Source of the DNA: Paucibacter sp. PLA-PC-4
GTDB lineage: Bacteria; Pseudomonadota; Gammaproteobacteria; Burkholderiales; Burkholderiaceae_C
NCBI RefSeq assembly: GCF_026241155.1
Contig: NZ_JAPFGP010000014.1
Coordinates: 62,001-126,000, forward strand
Direction: 5' to 3'
DNA: 64,000 bases
Shown here: one piece after another, positions 15,603-24,727 of the stretch
Numbering within the stretch: the stretch's first letter is position 1
Layout of the letters: every line of letters begins with the position of its first letter
The notes under the pieces: model-generated
The model's database searches: none
Told to the model about the DNA's origin: nothing
What the model saw: the letters and a program-made list of their open reading frames with translations, nothing else
Position numbers and translations under genes: made by a program

Positions 15603-17777
15603 ATGACAGACATGCTTCGAAATATTGTGGCATTCACAGGCCCTGTGCTTACCTCGCTGCTAACACTGATGGTCGGCCCCTCTGAAGCAGCGGGAACATC
15701 AAGTACAAATACTGGCAATGAACGCTCCACTGTTGCAAAGGAAAATCCAATGCAGCGTGTGGAGGTGAACGGAAAGAGCAGTCTTGAAGATGCCAACTCT
15801 GGTGTTGTCAAACGTATTGTCACGCGAGCGGAGTTGGAGAATATCCCGAGCACGAATTTGCTTGATGCTATGCGACATATTTCGGGGGTTGCAATTAACT
15901 CGAGCGGCCGGACCTCGCAGATATCACTCAATGGGCTGGGTGGTGGATACGCGAAGATCTTGGTCGATGGCGCCAGCCCACCGCCAGGTTTTAACCTTGA
16001 GACAATTGGGATTTCACAGATCGAGCGCATAGAAATTAGTCGGGTGGCAACGGCTGAGCAATCTGGCCAAGCCATTGCGGGCGTCCTAAATATCGTCATG
16101 CGTCTGACGCAGGCAACGAAGCTCAACGAGCTGAAAACAGTTGGTTCTGGATCTGGGGAAAATGATGATTATTCGCTGAGCTATGTCCGAAACGAAAGGA
16201 TTGGGGCGCTTGCAAACGTATTGTCCGCCCAGGTGCGAAGTTTTTACTTCAATAACACAACCTTTCGAACCCGAGTGACGGCGAACGGAAGTGGCCAGTC
16301 CTCGAATTACATCGAAAACTTCGATCACGTAGACAGTCTGAGTGGAAACTTGTCTGGCCGCGCGAATTGGAAATTGGAAGAAAATGCCAGTGTCCAAGTC
16401 GACTATGGAGGAGTTTTTCGTCGGACTGACTATGAGAGTCGTGAGCTGGATCGATCAGCGAGTAGAACTGGTTCAAATTCGGCGCCGAATGTCATGGACC
16501 GTAGTCTGCGCGCAAGGGTTCAGTACAACGAAAAGCTGACGTCTGGGGTTTCGTACGACATTCGCGCTTCATGGGGCCGGGCGGAGCAGACCGAGCACCG
16601 GCTCTTCCAATCGCAGGCAGCAGGGGCTACGGAGCAGATCAACGCGGATCGAACTGACCGGTCGACGCTCATCGGTGGAACCTGGCGGATGTCGACAGAA
16701 GATCTGGGAAAAGTCTCCGCAGGTATGGAGTGGGATCGCTCCAGGCGAAGCGATAGCAACTGGCAGCCGCTCTCCTCGGGGACAGTAGCCAATACGACTG
16801 GCGCAGTCGATACGACTCGAGCATCGGCTTTTGCGCAATCGGACTTTGATATCACTACCCAGATGCCGGCTTATCTGGGCCTGCGCTATGAGCGCATTGC
16901 CTTAGATACCAATTTCGTGCATGGGCGGGTGCCGCAAAATGGAGAGTGGTCGGACGGGCAGTGGTCTCCCGTGTTTCAGGTTAAATATCGGCTGACGGAA
17001 AGTAATTCGAGTCCTGCACTCCGTGCCGCAGTGCGGCGCGCGTACAAGCTTCCGACTCAAGATGAGCTTTCGCTTCGGCGTCGCCAGTCAACCATAAATA
17101 GCCCTCTTTCTCCTGATGAAATAGGGAACATTGACCTTAAACCTGAATCTGCTTATGTATATGAGGTTGGGTTTGAGAGCCCGCTGCAAAAGTGGGGGAT
17201 GTTGTCGATCAACTTGAGTCACAGGAAGATTGAGGATGTGATTCAACGCATTTTGCGTTTTGATGGCTCACGCTGGTTCTTTGCACCGACAAACCTTGGC
17301 AGTGCCATCGCGAATGGGCTGGATGCGGATGTGAAGGCTTCGCTTCAGAAGGTGAGCAAAGAGCTGCCAAAGATTGATCTGCGTGCGAGCTATGGAGTCT
17401 ATCGATCGCGGATAGAGGCGTTGCCTTTTGAAAGGAATAGCCTCCTGCAGCAACTGCCGTGGAATGCCAGTGCAGCGATCGATTGGCAATGGGAAAAGCT
17501 GCCCGTGACGGTCAGTTTGTCCTACTCCAAGTTTGGTTCAAAATTGGTGCAGTTGGATGAAAGACGTACTGTTGGTGCACCATCTATTGAAAACGTCGAA
17601 ATTGCTGCTACTTATAGATCTCCCACTTTGGGTGTGTTTCGTGTGGGTGTTACGAATGCAAGCGCCCCCACCATTTATTTGAGTGATTACTTTTCTGATG
17701 ACGGCGCGACGGTTTCGCAAGTGTCGCGCTATCGACGCCCCGCAGGTATAAAGCTCGGGTGGGATTTGAAATTCTAA
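15603..17777 (+). CDS. TonB-dependent outer-membrane receptor
   Basis: A receptor of 724 residues from the ATG at 15603, which gives a usable signal peptide ending near PSEAAG; GTG codons at 15543 and 15588 are alternatives. A TonB-box-like QRVEVNG lies just after the leader. The plug domain follows (LLDAMRHISGV, LNGLGGGYAKILVDG, IERIEISR, GVLNIVMR), then a 22-strand-type barrel ending in an aromatic residue (WDLKF). Ligand unknown. It lies between a SPASM maturase remnant and a broken amidase, and base composition is clearly lower in GC than the core genes, pointing to transfer. TonB/ExbBD are encoded at 36-39 kb. Confidence 0.85.
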   Translation: MTDMLRNIVAFTGPVLTSLLTLMVGPSEAAGTSSTNTGNERSTVAKENPMQRVEVNGKSSLEDANSGVVKRIVTRAELENIPSTNLLDAMRHISGVAINSSGRTSQISLNGLGGGYAKILVDGASPPPGFNLETIGISQIERIEISRVATAEQSGQAIAGVLNIVMRLTQATKLNELKTVGSGSGENDDYSLSYVRNERIGALANVLSAQVRSFYFNNTTFRTRVTANGSGQSSNYIENFDHVDSLSGNLSGRANWKLEENASVQVDYGGVFRRTDYESRELDRSASRTGSNSAPNVMDRSLRARVQYNEKLTSGVSYDIRASWGRAEQTEHRLFQSQAAGATEQINADRTDRSTLIGGTWRMSTEDLGKVSAGMEWDRSRRSDSNWQPLSSGTVANTTGAVDTTRASAFAQSDFDITTQMPAYLGLRYERIALDTNFVHGRVPQNGEWSDGQWSPVFQVKYRLTESNSSPALRAAVRRAYKLPTQDELSLRRRQSTINSPLSPDEIGNIDLKPESAYVYEVGFESPLQKWGMLSINLSHRKIEDVIQRILRFDGSRWFFAPTNLGSAIANGLDADVKASLQKVSKELPKIDLRASYGVYRSRIEALPFERNSLLQQLPWNASAAIDWQWEKLPVTVSLSYSKFGSKLVQLDERRTVGAPSIENVEIAATYRSPTLGVFRVGVTNASAPTIYLSDYFSDDGATVSQVSRYRRPAGIKLGWDLKF

Positions 17778-17791
17778 GGGGCTGCTTGCGC

Positions 17792-18364
17792 ATGTCAACG
17801 CGTTCAAATAAGCGGGTTCCCCTATTGGCGATGCCCCGCGAGAGCTGGGGGGCTGCACCGTTTCGAGGAAACGTTGAACCACTGCCTTTCATTGAAAGTA
17901 TCGTAGTTCACCACACGCCGAGCTTCGCCGCTTGAACTGACGGCGAAGGGCTGAATGCCGCATGTGCAATCCAGCGATTGCATCAAGATATCAATGGTCG
18001 ATGCTGGAGTGATATTGGTTATCACTATTTGATTGATCTGCGTGGACGGCTTATCGAGGGACGCCAAGGGGACCCACGCGGTCGGATGGGCTTGGCTGTC
18101 GGTGCACATTGCTACGGTTACAACTCTAAGACTGTTGGGATAGGAATACTCGGGTGCTTTGATGTGGATGACAATCGCAGTCAGGCGAGCGTGCCGCTAG
18201 CGGTTTTGGAAACTCTGGGGCGGTTGCGAGACCATGTTTCATGGCATGCTGGACGTACCGTTCCATTGTTGGGGCATGCTGAGCTAAATGGGTCTACGCG
18301 CTGTCCCGGCAAACTGGTGGCCGATGCTTTACGAAGCCTGGAGGGCTGGGGAAGGTCTGCATAA
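17792..18364 (+). pseudogene. PGRP-type N-acetylmuramoyl-L-alanine amidase with an in-frame TGA
   Basis: Read through a TGA at 17933-17935, the frame from ATG 17792 gives a peptidoglycan-recognition/amidase_2 domain. It begins PRESWGAAP (the family's R-x-x-W-G-A start) and IVVHHT (first zinc His), continues with WSDIGYHYLID and GYNSKTVGIGILG, and ends with GHAELNGSTRCPG (second His and the Cys ligand). Both sides of the stop match the family, so the stop interrupts a once-intact 190-residue enzyme. The downstream ATG at 17978 would yield a protein lacking the first zinc ligand. It starts 14 bases after the receptor stop, apparently in the same operon. Confidence 0.75.
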
Positions 18365-18416
18365 CCCCGAGCAAATCCGCTACCCGTCCGGGTGAACAGC
18401 GAAGACGATTGAAGGC

Positions 18417-18714
18417 ATGAAGCAGACAAGTCTTGGGTTGGGCCAATCGAACAAGCGCACGCGACGGCGTGTTCCTCGAAGAGATGGACCGGGTGGTGCC
18501 GTAGTCGGAGCTGGTTGCCTTGATCAGCCCGTACATGCCCGAAGGCCGGCGGGGCCGGCCATCGTTCGCGTTGGAAGTGATGCTGCGGATTCACTTCATG
18601 CAGCAATGGCTCCGCCTGAGCGAACCGGCGATGGAAGAGGCGCTGCACGACATGGCGTTGCTTCTAGACTTCGCGGGTCTGGGCGGCTGGGATGAATCGC
18701 CCCGGGTTTTCTAG
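18417..18714 (+). mobile_element. IS5-family transposase remnant (N-terminus only, broken)
   Basis: The start MKQTSLGL..NKRTRRR is that of IS5-type transposases. A one-base frameshift near 18468 moves the rest into another frame, which continues EEMDRVVP, then a TAG at 18502-18504 where the family has Trp, then ELVALISPYMP, GRPSFALEVMLRIHFMQQW and MEEALHDM. It ends at 18714, well before the catalytic DDE domain. Two lesions plus truncation show an old, dead copy. Inverted terminal repeats were not identified. Confidence 0.8.
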
Positions 18715-18739
18715 ACACCTCTGAGCCTCAAACGTGAGG

Positions 18740-18841
18740 CACCATCTCGACGGCGAAGACGGGGACGACAGCCTGTTCGACCTCGGGTCGGACGACGTGC
18801 TTATCGGCGGCGCCGGCGCGGACTACCTCAGCGGCGACGCC
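18740..18841 (+). pseudogene. Fragment of an RTX (hemolysin-type calcium-binding repeat) protein
   Basis: In frame from 18740 the translation reads DGEDGDDSLFDLGSDD, then VLIGGAGADYLSGD. The second part fits the GGxGxDxLxG nonapeptide repeat that binds calcium in secreted RTX proteins. There is no start codon and the frame loses resemblance after 18841, ending at a TAG at 18902. It is a short orphan fragment, flanked by the IS remnant and an immunity-gene remnant on the other strand. Confidence 0.6.
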
Positions 18842-18864
18842 ACCGTCGTAAGCGTACGGCGATG

Positions 18865-19053
18865 TCAGGTAAGGCCGATGCGCGCCTCGTACTCGGCGAT
18901 GTAGTGCTCCACGAGCCGTGCAGTGCCGGTCGCCACGATCTCTCCGGAACGCCGGTTGACGATGAGCGGAGAGTTCCCTGCCAGGGCGTACTTGATGTCG
19001 CCGGTGTCACGGTACAAGCGCGACGTGTGACCTGCCCCCTCCCGCCGTACCAA
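18865..19053 (-). pseudogene. C-terminal remnant of an Imm35/YrhB-like immunity protein
   Basis: The 62-residue frame ends with YALAGNSPLIVNRRSGEIV and GTARLVEHYIAEYE. This is the conserved C-terminal half of Imm35/YrhB proteins (LaGN.P.iV....G.....GT....E.YI..YE). The normal N-terminal half is missing and the first residues do not match, so this is probably a truncated copy. Such proteins are immunity partners of polymorphic toxins. The nearby RTX fragment could be from a related secreted toxin, but it lies on the opposite strand. Confidence 0.55.
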
Positions 19054-19150
19054 TCAGGCGGAAGTTCGGTTTGAAGATTACCTGATCTCGTTGCTTGAAG
19101 CCGATGGCGGCGGGTTCTTGGTGCGGTGGCGTTGAGCAAGCTCTGCTGGC

Positions 19151-19338
19151 GGTACCGTCACTGATACCGTCGCAACATGCTCCGAGGTCGGCGTTGATAC
19201 CGTCACTCGTCCATATTCCATGGGTGAGCGGCTAACGTTGGCAGCTCGGCTGAGGGAAAGGCAGGGGCTTTGTACTACCGGTGCCGCTGCCGGGTGGTCA
19301 GTAGAGCCTGGCCGTTCGACAGTACGGATGACGGTATC
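19151..19338. repeat. Cluster of TGACGGTA / GATACCGTC elements (right group)
   Basis: GGTACCGTCA (19151-19160), GATACCGTC (19163-19171), GATACCGTCA (19196-19205) and TGACGGTATC (19329-19338) match the elements at 14978-15278. The two groups enclose the maturase-receptor-amidase block and the remnants. The intergenic sequence from 19054 to 19579 has no other feature that I can support. Confidence 0.55.
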
Positions 19339-19579
19339 GCGATGGACGAGGTACCTTTTCCCGGTGCTTTTCCCAAGAGAGCCAGGTCAGGTTGACAATT
19401 GAGTGGGAGTGATGTCTTGCGCAGCCTTGTTCCGAGTCGACAGGATGTGACAGGCGCCTCTTGAAACCGTTTGCGCTGGCCCTATCTCGGGGCGGGGTGG
19501 AGGGTACGCTTGGCCGTGACCGCTGCTTGAGGGCAGCGGCGCTTGGCATCTGATTCGGCTTTTCAAGCTTGCAGTCTAG

Positions 19580-19607
19580 ACCGCCCGGCATTGCCCGGGC
19601 GGTTTGC
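19580..19607 (+). terminator. Hairpin ahead of the patatin-like gene
   Basis: ACCGCCCGG (19580-19588) and CCGGGCGGT (19595-19603) form a 9-bp perfect stem with a 6-base loop, followed by the short TTTGCTT. It may end transcripts from the scar region or act as a leader structure; the weak T-run makes the terminator reading tentative. Confidence 0.5.
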
Positions 19608-19654
19608 TTGGCCCCTGAAAATCGGCGAGGACGACACGCAATGGCTTTGTATCG

Positions 19655-20533
19655 ATGACTCCAGCTTCTAAGACGGTGTCCCTGGTTCTTGGCAGTGGCG
19701 GCGCACGCGGCTTGGCCCATATCGGCGTGATTCAATGGCTCAGCGAGAACGGCTACGAGATCCGGTCCATCTCGGGCACCTCCATCGGCGCCCTGGTGGG
19801 CGGCATCTACGCTGCGGGCAAGCTTGAGGTCTATGCCGAGTGGGTGCTGGCGCTGGAGCGAATGCATGTATTGCGCCTGCTCGACCCGACCATCGGCCAA
19901 CCCGGCTTGTTCAAGGGCGAGCGCATCATCAGCGTGCTGCGCGAGCTGATCGGTGACTGTCCTATTGAGGCGCTGCCGATCACCTACACGGCGGTCGCGA
20001 CGGATCTGGGGTCTCGGGAGGAGGTCTGGCTACGCGAGGGCCAAATGTTCGACGCGATCCGCGCCTCCATTGCGACGCCGCTGGTCTTCACACCGTTTCG
20101 ACACGGCAGCCGTACGTTGCTGGACGGTGCGCTGGTCAACCCGGTGCCAATTGCGCCCACCCTGGACGATGCCACCGATCTGACGGTGGTCGTCGATCTC
20201 AGCGGCCCGGCCGAGGCCGTCGTGCTGCCGCCGCCCAGTGCCTCCTTGATCGGCGACAACAGCTACCGCCGGCGCATCGCACGGTTCGTTGACGCGCTCC
20301 AACCGTCCCGCTCGCCAGCCGAGCCTCGTCACGGCCTGCTCGATGTAGCTTTTGTGTCTATGCAGGCAATGCAAGACACGATCTCGCAATTGCGCCTGTC
20401 AGCGTACGCGCCCGATGTGTTGGTCGAAGTTCCGCGAGATGCCTGTGGCTTCTTCGAGTTCTGGCGCGCCGAGGAATTGATCGAGCTCGGGCGGGAGCGG
20501 GCTGTTCAAGCTTTTGCGCGCATCGAGCGATAG
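19655..20533 (+). CDS. Patatin-like phospholipase (RssA family)
   Basis: A 292-residue cytosolic serine hydrolase of the patatin family. The oxyanion-hole motif GSGGARG is at residues 13-19, the nucleophile elbow GTSIG near 40-44 (Ser is the catalytic residue), and the dyad Asp in LLDGALVNPVP near 155 (DGA instead of the more usual DGG). These give the Ser-Asp dyad of patatins, which cleave acyl esters of phospholipids. No signal peptide is present. It is the first intact core-like gene after the scar region and is followed closely by the convergent tetR-family gene. The physiological substrate cannot be told from sequence. Confidence 0.87.
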   Translation: MTPASKTVSLVLGSGGARGLAHIGVIQWLSENGYEIRSISGTSIGALVGGIYAAGKLEVYAEWVLALERMHVLRLLDPTIGQPGLFKGERIISVLRELIGDCPIEALPITYTAVATDLGSREEVWLREGQMFDAIRASIATPLVFTPFRHGSRTLLDGALVNPVPIAPTLDDATDLTVVVDLSGPAEAVVLPPPSASLIGDNSYRRRIARFVDALQPSRSPAEPRHGLLDVAFVSMQAMQDTISQLRLSAYAPDVLVEVPRDACGFFEFWRAEELIELGRERAVQAFARIER

Positions 20534-20556
20534 TTGGATGCCGGCGGCAATCACTG

Positions 20557-21210
20557 TCAGGGCTGGCGACCGAGATGACGTTCCAGGCCATCGAGCAGCA
20601 ATTCAAGCCCGAAGGCGAACTCGTCGCCGTAGGCGTAGTCCTTGCCGAGAACCTGCTCGCTGATCATTTCGACCAGATGCGGGTACTTGTCGGCGGGCAG
20701 CAATTCGCGGATCTCGGCGACGAATTCGTCGGCGTTTTCGCCGGTGCCGAAGGGCAAATTCAGCTCGGTCAGCACAAAACCGTAGACATAGGCATCGATG
20801 GCCGAGAACGCATGCATGGCCAGGGCGACCGGGAAGCCGTTGTGGCGCAAGCATGCGAGCACGGTCTCGTGATGGCGCAACAGCGCCGGTCCGGGGCTGC
20901 GGCGGGACTCGATCAGCCCGAGGGTCCAGGGATGCAGAGCCAGGACGCGTCTGGCCGCCTCGGCGCGCTCACACATCGCCCGGCGCCAGGGCTGGCGTGG
21001 GTCGGGCAGCTCAATCTGTGTGAACGCCCAGTTCGCAAGCCCATCCAGCAGCGCATGCTTGCCATCCAGGTGGTGATAGAGGGACATAGCCTCGACCCCC
21101 AGTTCTTGGGCCACATTGCGCATGCTCAACTGGGCAAGGCCGCTTCGGTCCGCTACCCGGACGGCTGCGTCGATGATGCGCTCATGGGTGAGGGCGGGGC
21201 GCCGGACCAT
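20557..21210 (-). CDS. TetR/AcrR-family transcriptional regulator
   Basis: A 217-residue repressor-type protein. The N-terminal HTH spans residues 8-54 (ERIIDAAVRVADRSG, LSMRNVAQELGV, SLYHHLDGKHALL); the YHHLDGK variant fits the branch with a TetR_C_1-like ligand domain. The C-terminal 150 residues are helical and should bind a small hydrophobic ligand. It is divergent from a quinone-oxidoreductase-like gene, and two nearly identical inverted repeats lie between them. This points to repression of the oxidoreductase and of itself. Confidence 0.9.
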   Translation of the reverse strand: MVRRPALTHERIIDAAVRVADRSGLAQLSMRNVAQELGVEAMSLYHHLDGKHALLDGLANWAFTQIELPDPRQPWRRAMCERAEAARRVLALHPWTLGLIESRRSPGPALLRHHETVLACLRHNGFPVALAMHAFSAIDAYVYGFVLTELNLPFGTGENADEFVAEIRELLPADKYPHLVEMISEQVLGKDYAYGDEFAFGLELLLDGLERHLGRQP

Positions 21211-21249
21211 GGCGAGACTCTCTTTGATGAATTGAACGGGACTTGTTGA

Positions 21250-21297
21250 CTTACAGTCGTAAGGTTAGCATCTGCTGCCTAGACTTACGAATGTAAG
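21250..21297. promoter_or_regulatory. Twin TetR-type operators
   Basis: CTTAC-AGTC-GTAAG (21250-21263) and CTTAC-GAAT-GTAAG (21284-21297) are perfect 5-bp inverted repeats with 4-base centres, 34 bases apart start to start. The second ends 7 bases before the oxidoreductase start codon, the first is 39 bases from the regulator's start codon. Size and placement fit binding by the divergent TetR-family protein. Confidence 0.75.
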
Positions 21298-21304
21298 GTA
21301 GGCG

Positions 21305-22261
21305 ATGCGAGCAGCTCTTGTTGACCGGTACGGCGCACCCGAGGTGCTGCGCATCGCCGATGTGCCCCAGCCCGACCCCGGCGCCCATGAAGTCCTGCTG
21401 CGGGTGGTGGCAGCGGCCGTCACCTCGGCCGATGCGCGAATCCGGGCCGCCCGGTTTCCGGCTGGTTTGAGCACTCCCGCGCGGCTGGTCTTCGGCCTTC
21501 GGCGGCCGAGGCGCCCGATTCTTGGCGGCGCCTTCTCTGGCGTGGTCGAGTCGGTGGGCGCGAGGGTCAGCGATTTCGTGCCGGGGGACGAGGTCTGCGC
21601 GATGACAGGCATGGCGATGGGGGCACATGCCGAGTTCCTGGTACTGGCTGCCAACAAACTGGTTCGCAAGCCCGCTGCCGTTAGCCACCAAGATGCGGCT
21701 GGCGTGCTGTTCGGTGGTACGACGGCCCTGTACTTTCTGAGCGAGAAAGCGGTGCTGCGGGCGGGGATGTCGGTGCTTGTCAACGGCGCATCCGGCGCGA
21801 TCGGCACGAATGCCGTGCAGCTCGCCCGGCATTTTGGTGCCAAGGTCATCGGGGTGTGCAGCGGCGCCAATGCCGAGTTGGTCAGGCGCCTGGGCGCGGA
21901 CCGGGTGATCGACTACCGAACGACCGACCTCTCCTGCGTCGCTGAGCGTTTCGATGTCGTGCTCGACGCTGTCGGCAATTTGACCATTGCGTCGGGTCGG
22001 CGCCTGCTGACTCCTCAGGGGCGGCTGTTGCTGACCGCTGCCGGTTTGGGCGAGATCATGCGGGCGCGCGGCAATGTGGCCGTCGGGTCGGCGCCTGAAC
22101 GGGCGGCAGATATCGAGCGGCTGCTGCAACTGGTGGCCCAGGGGAGGATCGAGGTGGTGCATGAGCGCAGCTTCGAGTTGGCAGACATTGCGCTCGCCCA
22201 CCGGCTTGTCGACAGCGGCCGCAAACGGGGCAATGTGCTGGTCTGCCCAGGACAGTCATAG
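21305..22261 (+). CDS. Zinc-independent quinone oxidoreductase / alcohol dehydrogenase-like protein
   Basis: A 318-residue MDR-superfamily reductase. The GroES-like N-terminal domain has the family's GAHEVLLRV and LGGAFSGVVE stretches, and the central Rossmann domain has GASGAIGTNAVQLARHFGAKV, an NADPH-binding motif. The Cys/His ligands of catalytic and structural zinc are missing, so it belongs with QOR-type enzymes rather than true alcohol dehydrogenases. It probably reduces quinones or reactive enones. The divergent TetR regulator and the operator touching its start suggest induction by a substrate. The ribosome site is weak. Confidence 0.85.
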   Translation: MRAALVDRYGAPEVLRIADVPQPDPGAHEVLLRVVAAAVTSADARIRAARFPAGLSTPARLVFGLRRPRRPILGGAFSGVVESVGARVSDFVPGDEVCAMTGMAMGAHAEFLVLAANKLVRKPAAVSHQDAAGVLFGGTTALYFLSEKAVLRAGMSVLVNGASGAIGTNAVQLARHFGAKVIGVCSGANAELVRRLGADRVIDYRTTDLSCVAERFDVVLDAVGNLTIASGRRLLTPQGRLLLTAAGLGEIMRARGNVAVGSAPERAADIERLLQLVAQGRIEVVHERSFELADIALAHRLVDSGRKRGNVLVCPGQS

Positions 22262-22421
22262 TCTTGAAAAAACATCTTTTCACATCGCGATATCGAATTG
22301 CAGGAAAATCGCGCGCGTCGCTACGACAAGCATCGGTTCAGGCCGCCGCTTGCCAAGGCTCATTTGACGACGCGCCCTGCAGCCTGTGCCAGCGGGGCAA
22401 ACAATTCCAGGACACCGACCC

Positions 22422-24659
22422 ATGAGCACCCAGCAGCCCAACATCATCTACACGCTGACCGACGAGGCACCGATGCTCGCCACCAGCGCGTTTTTGCCCA
22501 TCATGCAGGCCTTCGCCGAGCCGGCAGGCATCCGCATCGGCACCAGCGATATCTCGGTCGCATCGCGCATTCTGGGCGCGTTTCCGGAGTTCCTCAGCGA
22601 GGCGCAGCGCGTGCCGGACAATCTGGCTGAGCTGGGCAAGCTGACGCTGACGCCCGACGCCAACATCATCAAGCTGCCCAACATCAGCGCCTCAGTGTCA
22701 CAACTGCTGGCCGCGATCAAGGAGTTGCAGGGCAAGGGCTACGCCATTCCGGACTATCCCGAGAATCCCAAGACCGAGGAAGAGAAGGGCATCCGCGCCC
22801 GTTATGCCAAGTGCATTGGCAGCGCGGTGAACCCGGTGCTGCGCGAAGGCAACTCCGACCGCCGCGCCCCCAAGGCCGTCAAGGAGTACGCACGCAAGAA
22901 CCCGCATGCGATGGCCGACTGGAGCCAGGCCTCGCGCTCGCATGTCTCGCACATGCACCACGGCGACTTCTATCACGGCGAAAAGTCCATCACGCTGGAC
23001 AAGGCGCGCGAGGTCAAGATGGAGCTGATCACCAAGAGCGGGCAGACTTTGGTGCTCAAGCCCAAGGTCGCGCTGCTGGCCGGCGAGATCGTCGACTCGA
23101 TGTTCATGAGCAAGAAAGCTCTGCTCGAGTTCTATGAGAAGGAAATCGAGGATGCGCACAAGACCGGCGTGATGTTCTCGCTGCACGTGAAGGCCACGAT
23201 GATGAAGGTCTCGCACCCCATCGTGTTCGGGCACTGTGTGCGCATCTTCTACCGCGAGGCCTTCGAGAAGCACGGCAAGCTGTTCGATGAGCTGGGCGTG
23301 AACGTCAACAACGGCATGGTCGATCTCTACAACAAGATCGCCACGCTGCCGAGCGCCAAGCAGGACGAGATCAAGCGCGATCTGCACGCCTGCCACGAGC
23401 ACCGTCCTGAGCTGGCCATGGTCGATTCGGCCAAGGGCATCACCAACTTCCATTCTCCCAACGACATCATTGTCGACGCTTCGATGCCTGCGATGATTCG
23501 CAACGGCGGCAAGATGTGGGGCGCCGACGGCCGCTTGAAGGACGTCAAGGCCGTGATGCCGGAGAGCACCTTCGCCCGCATCTACCAGGAGATGATCAAC
23601 TTCTGCAAATGGCACGGCAATTTCGATCCGAAGACCATGGGTACCGTGCCCAATGTCGGCCTGATGGCCCAGCAGGCCGAGGAATACGGCTCGCACGACA
23701 AGACGTTCGAGATCAGTGAAGACGGCGTGGCCAATATCGTCGATCTGGCCACCGGCGAGGTGCTGCTGACGCAGAACGTCGAGCAAGGCGACATCTGGCG
23801 CATGTGCCAGGTCAAGGACGCGCCGATCCGCGACTGGGTCAAGCTGGCCGTCACCCGCGCCCGCAACTCCGGCATGCCGGCGGTGTTCTGGCTGGACCCC
23901 TACCGTCCGCACGAGAACGAGCTGATCAAGAAGGTCAAGCTCTACCTCAAGGACCACGACACCAGCGGTCTGGATATCCAGATCATGAGCCAGGTGCGCG
24001 CCATGCGTTACACGCTGGAGCGCGTGATCCGCGGCCTGGACACCATCTCGGTGACCGGCAACATCCTGCGCGACTACCTGACCGATCTGTTCCCCATCAT
24101 GGAGCTGGGCACCAGCGCCAAGATGCTCTCCATCGTGCCGTTGATGGCCGGCGGCGGCATGTACGAGACCGGTGCCGGCGGTTCGGCGCCCAAGCATGTG
24201 CAGCAGCTGGTAGAGGAGAACCACCTGCGCTGGGATTCCTTGGGCGAGTTCCTTGCCTTGGCCGTTAGCCTGGAAGATCTGGGCCTGAAGACCGGCAACA
24301 CGCAGGCCAAGATACTTGCCAAGACACTGGACACGGCCACCGGCAAGCTGCTGGACAACAACAAGAACCCCAGCCCAAAAACTGGCCAGCTGGACAACCG
24401 CGGCAGCCAGTTCTATCTGGCCATGTACTGGGCCCAGGAACTGGTCGCACAGACCGAGGACAAGGCCCTGGCCGAGCGCTTCGCGCCGCTGGCCAAAGCC
24501 CTGAGCGACAACGAGCAGACCATCGTGGCCGAGCTCGCCGAGGTGCAGGGCAAGCCGGTCGATATCGGGGGCTACTACCAACCCGATATGCAAAAGCTGG
24601 CCGCCGTGATGCGTCCCAGCAAGACCCTCAACGCCGCCCTCGCGACGGTGCGCGGCTGA
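22422..24659 (+). CDS. idh: NADP-dependent isocitrate dehydrogenase, monomeric type
   Basis: A 745-residue protein of the monomeric IDH family, recognisable by length and by motifs such as [39 protein letters not shown] and [15 protein letters not shown]. It converts isocitrate to 2-oxoglutarate and CO2 with NADP in the TCA cycle. The ATG at 22422 gives the family's usual start ([11 protein letters not shown]-like), whereas the GTG at 22386 would add unrelated residues. A second, unrelated homodimeric IDH is encoded at 58965-60218, so the organism carries both forms. A GC-rich hairpin follows the stop. Confidence 0.95.
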   Translation: MSTQQPNIIYTLTDEAPMLATSAFLPIMQAFAEPAGIRIGTSDISVASRILGAFPEFLSEAQRVPDNLAELGKLTLTPDANIIKLPNISASVSQLLAAIKELQGKGYAIPDYPENPKTEEEKGIRARYAKCIGSAVNPVLREGNSDRRAPKAVKEYARKNPHAMADWSQASRSHVSHMHHGDFYHGEKSITLDKAREVKMELITKSGQTLVLKPKVALLAGEIVDSMFMSKKALLEFYEKEIEDAHKTGVMFSLHVKATMMKVSHPIVFGHCVRIFYREAFEKHGKLFDELGVNVNNGMVDLYNKIATLPSAKQDEIKRDLHACHEHRPELAMVDSAKGITNFHSPNDIIVDASMPAMIRNGGKMWGADGRLKDVKAVMPESTFARIYQEMINFCKWHGNFDPKTMGTVPNVGLMAQQAEEYGSHDKTFEISEDGVANIVDLATGEVLLTQNVEQGDIWRMCQVKDAPIRDWVKLAVTRARNSGMPAVFWLDPYRPHENELIKKVKLYLKDHDTSGLDIQIMSQVRAMRYTLERVIRGLDTISVTGNILRDYLTDLFPIMELGTSAKMLSIVPLMAGGGMYETGAGGSAPKHVQQLVEENHLRWDSLGEFLALAVSLEDLGLKTGNTQAKILAKTLDTATGKLLDNNKNPSPKTGQLDNRGSQFYLAMYWAQELVAQTEDKALAERFAPLAKALSDNEQTIVAELAEVQGKPVDIGGYYQPDMQKLAAVMRPSKTLNAALATVRG

Positions 24660-24667
24660 GCTGAGAA

Positions 24668-24690
24668 GGCCGGGCCCTTGTGGCCCGGCC
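24668..24690 (+). terminator. Hairpin after idh
   Basis: GGCCGGGCC (24668-24676) and GGCCCGGCC (24682-24690) form a 9-bp stem with a CTTGT loop, 9 bases after the idh stop. There is no T-run after it, so it may act with Rho or serve for transcript stability. Confidence 0.5.
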
Positions 24691-24727
24691 GCTCTCCCGG
24701 TCGGTTCGAACTTTTCTTCTGAATCCC

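Noticed and set aside
17933-17935. In-frame TGA read as selenocysteine in the amidase
   Set aside because: The position is not an active-site or metal-ligand residue, and no SECIS-like hairpin was noticed directly after it. A nonsense mutation is simpler.
19060-19132. Short frame ending LISLLEADGGGFLVRWR, reminiscent of HicB antitoxin starts
   Set aside because: Too short, no start codon, and a stop follows at once; the resemblance to HicB is only a few residues.
22698-24593. Very long open frame of 631 codons antisense to idh
   Set aside because: It mirrors the codon pattern of the idh gene in a GC-rich genome, has no recognisable domain and is low-complexity; treated as a shadow.
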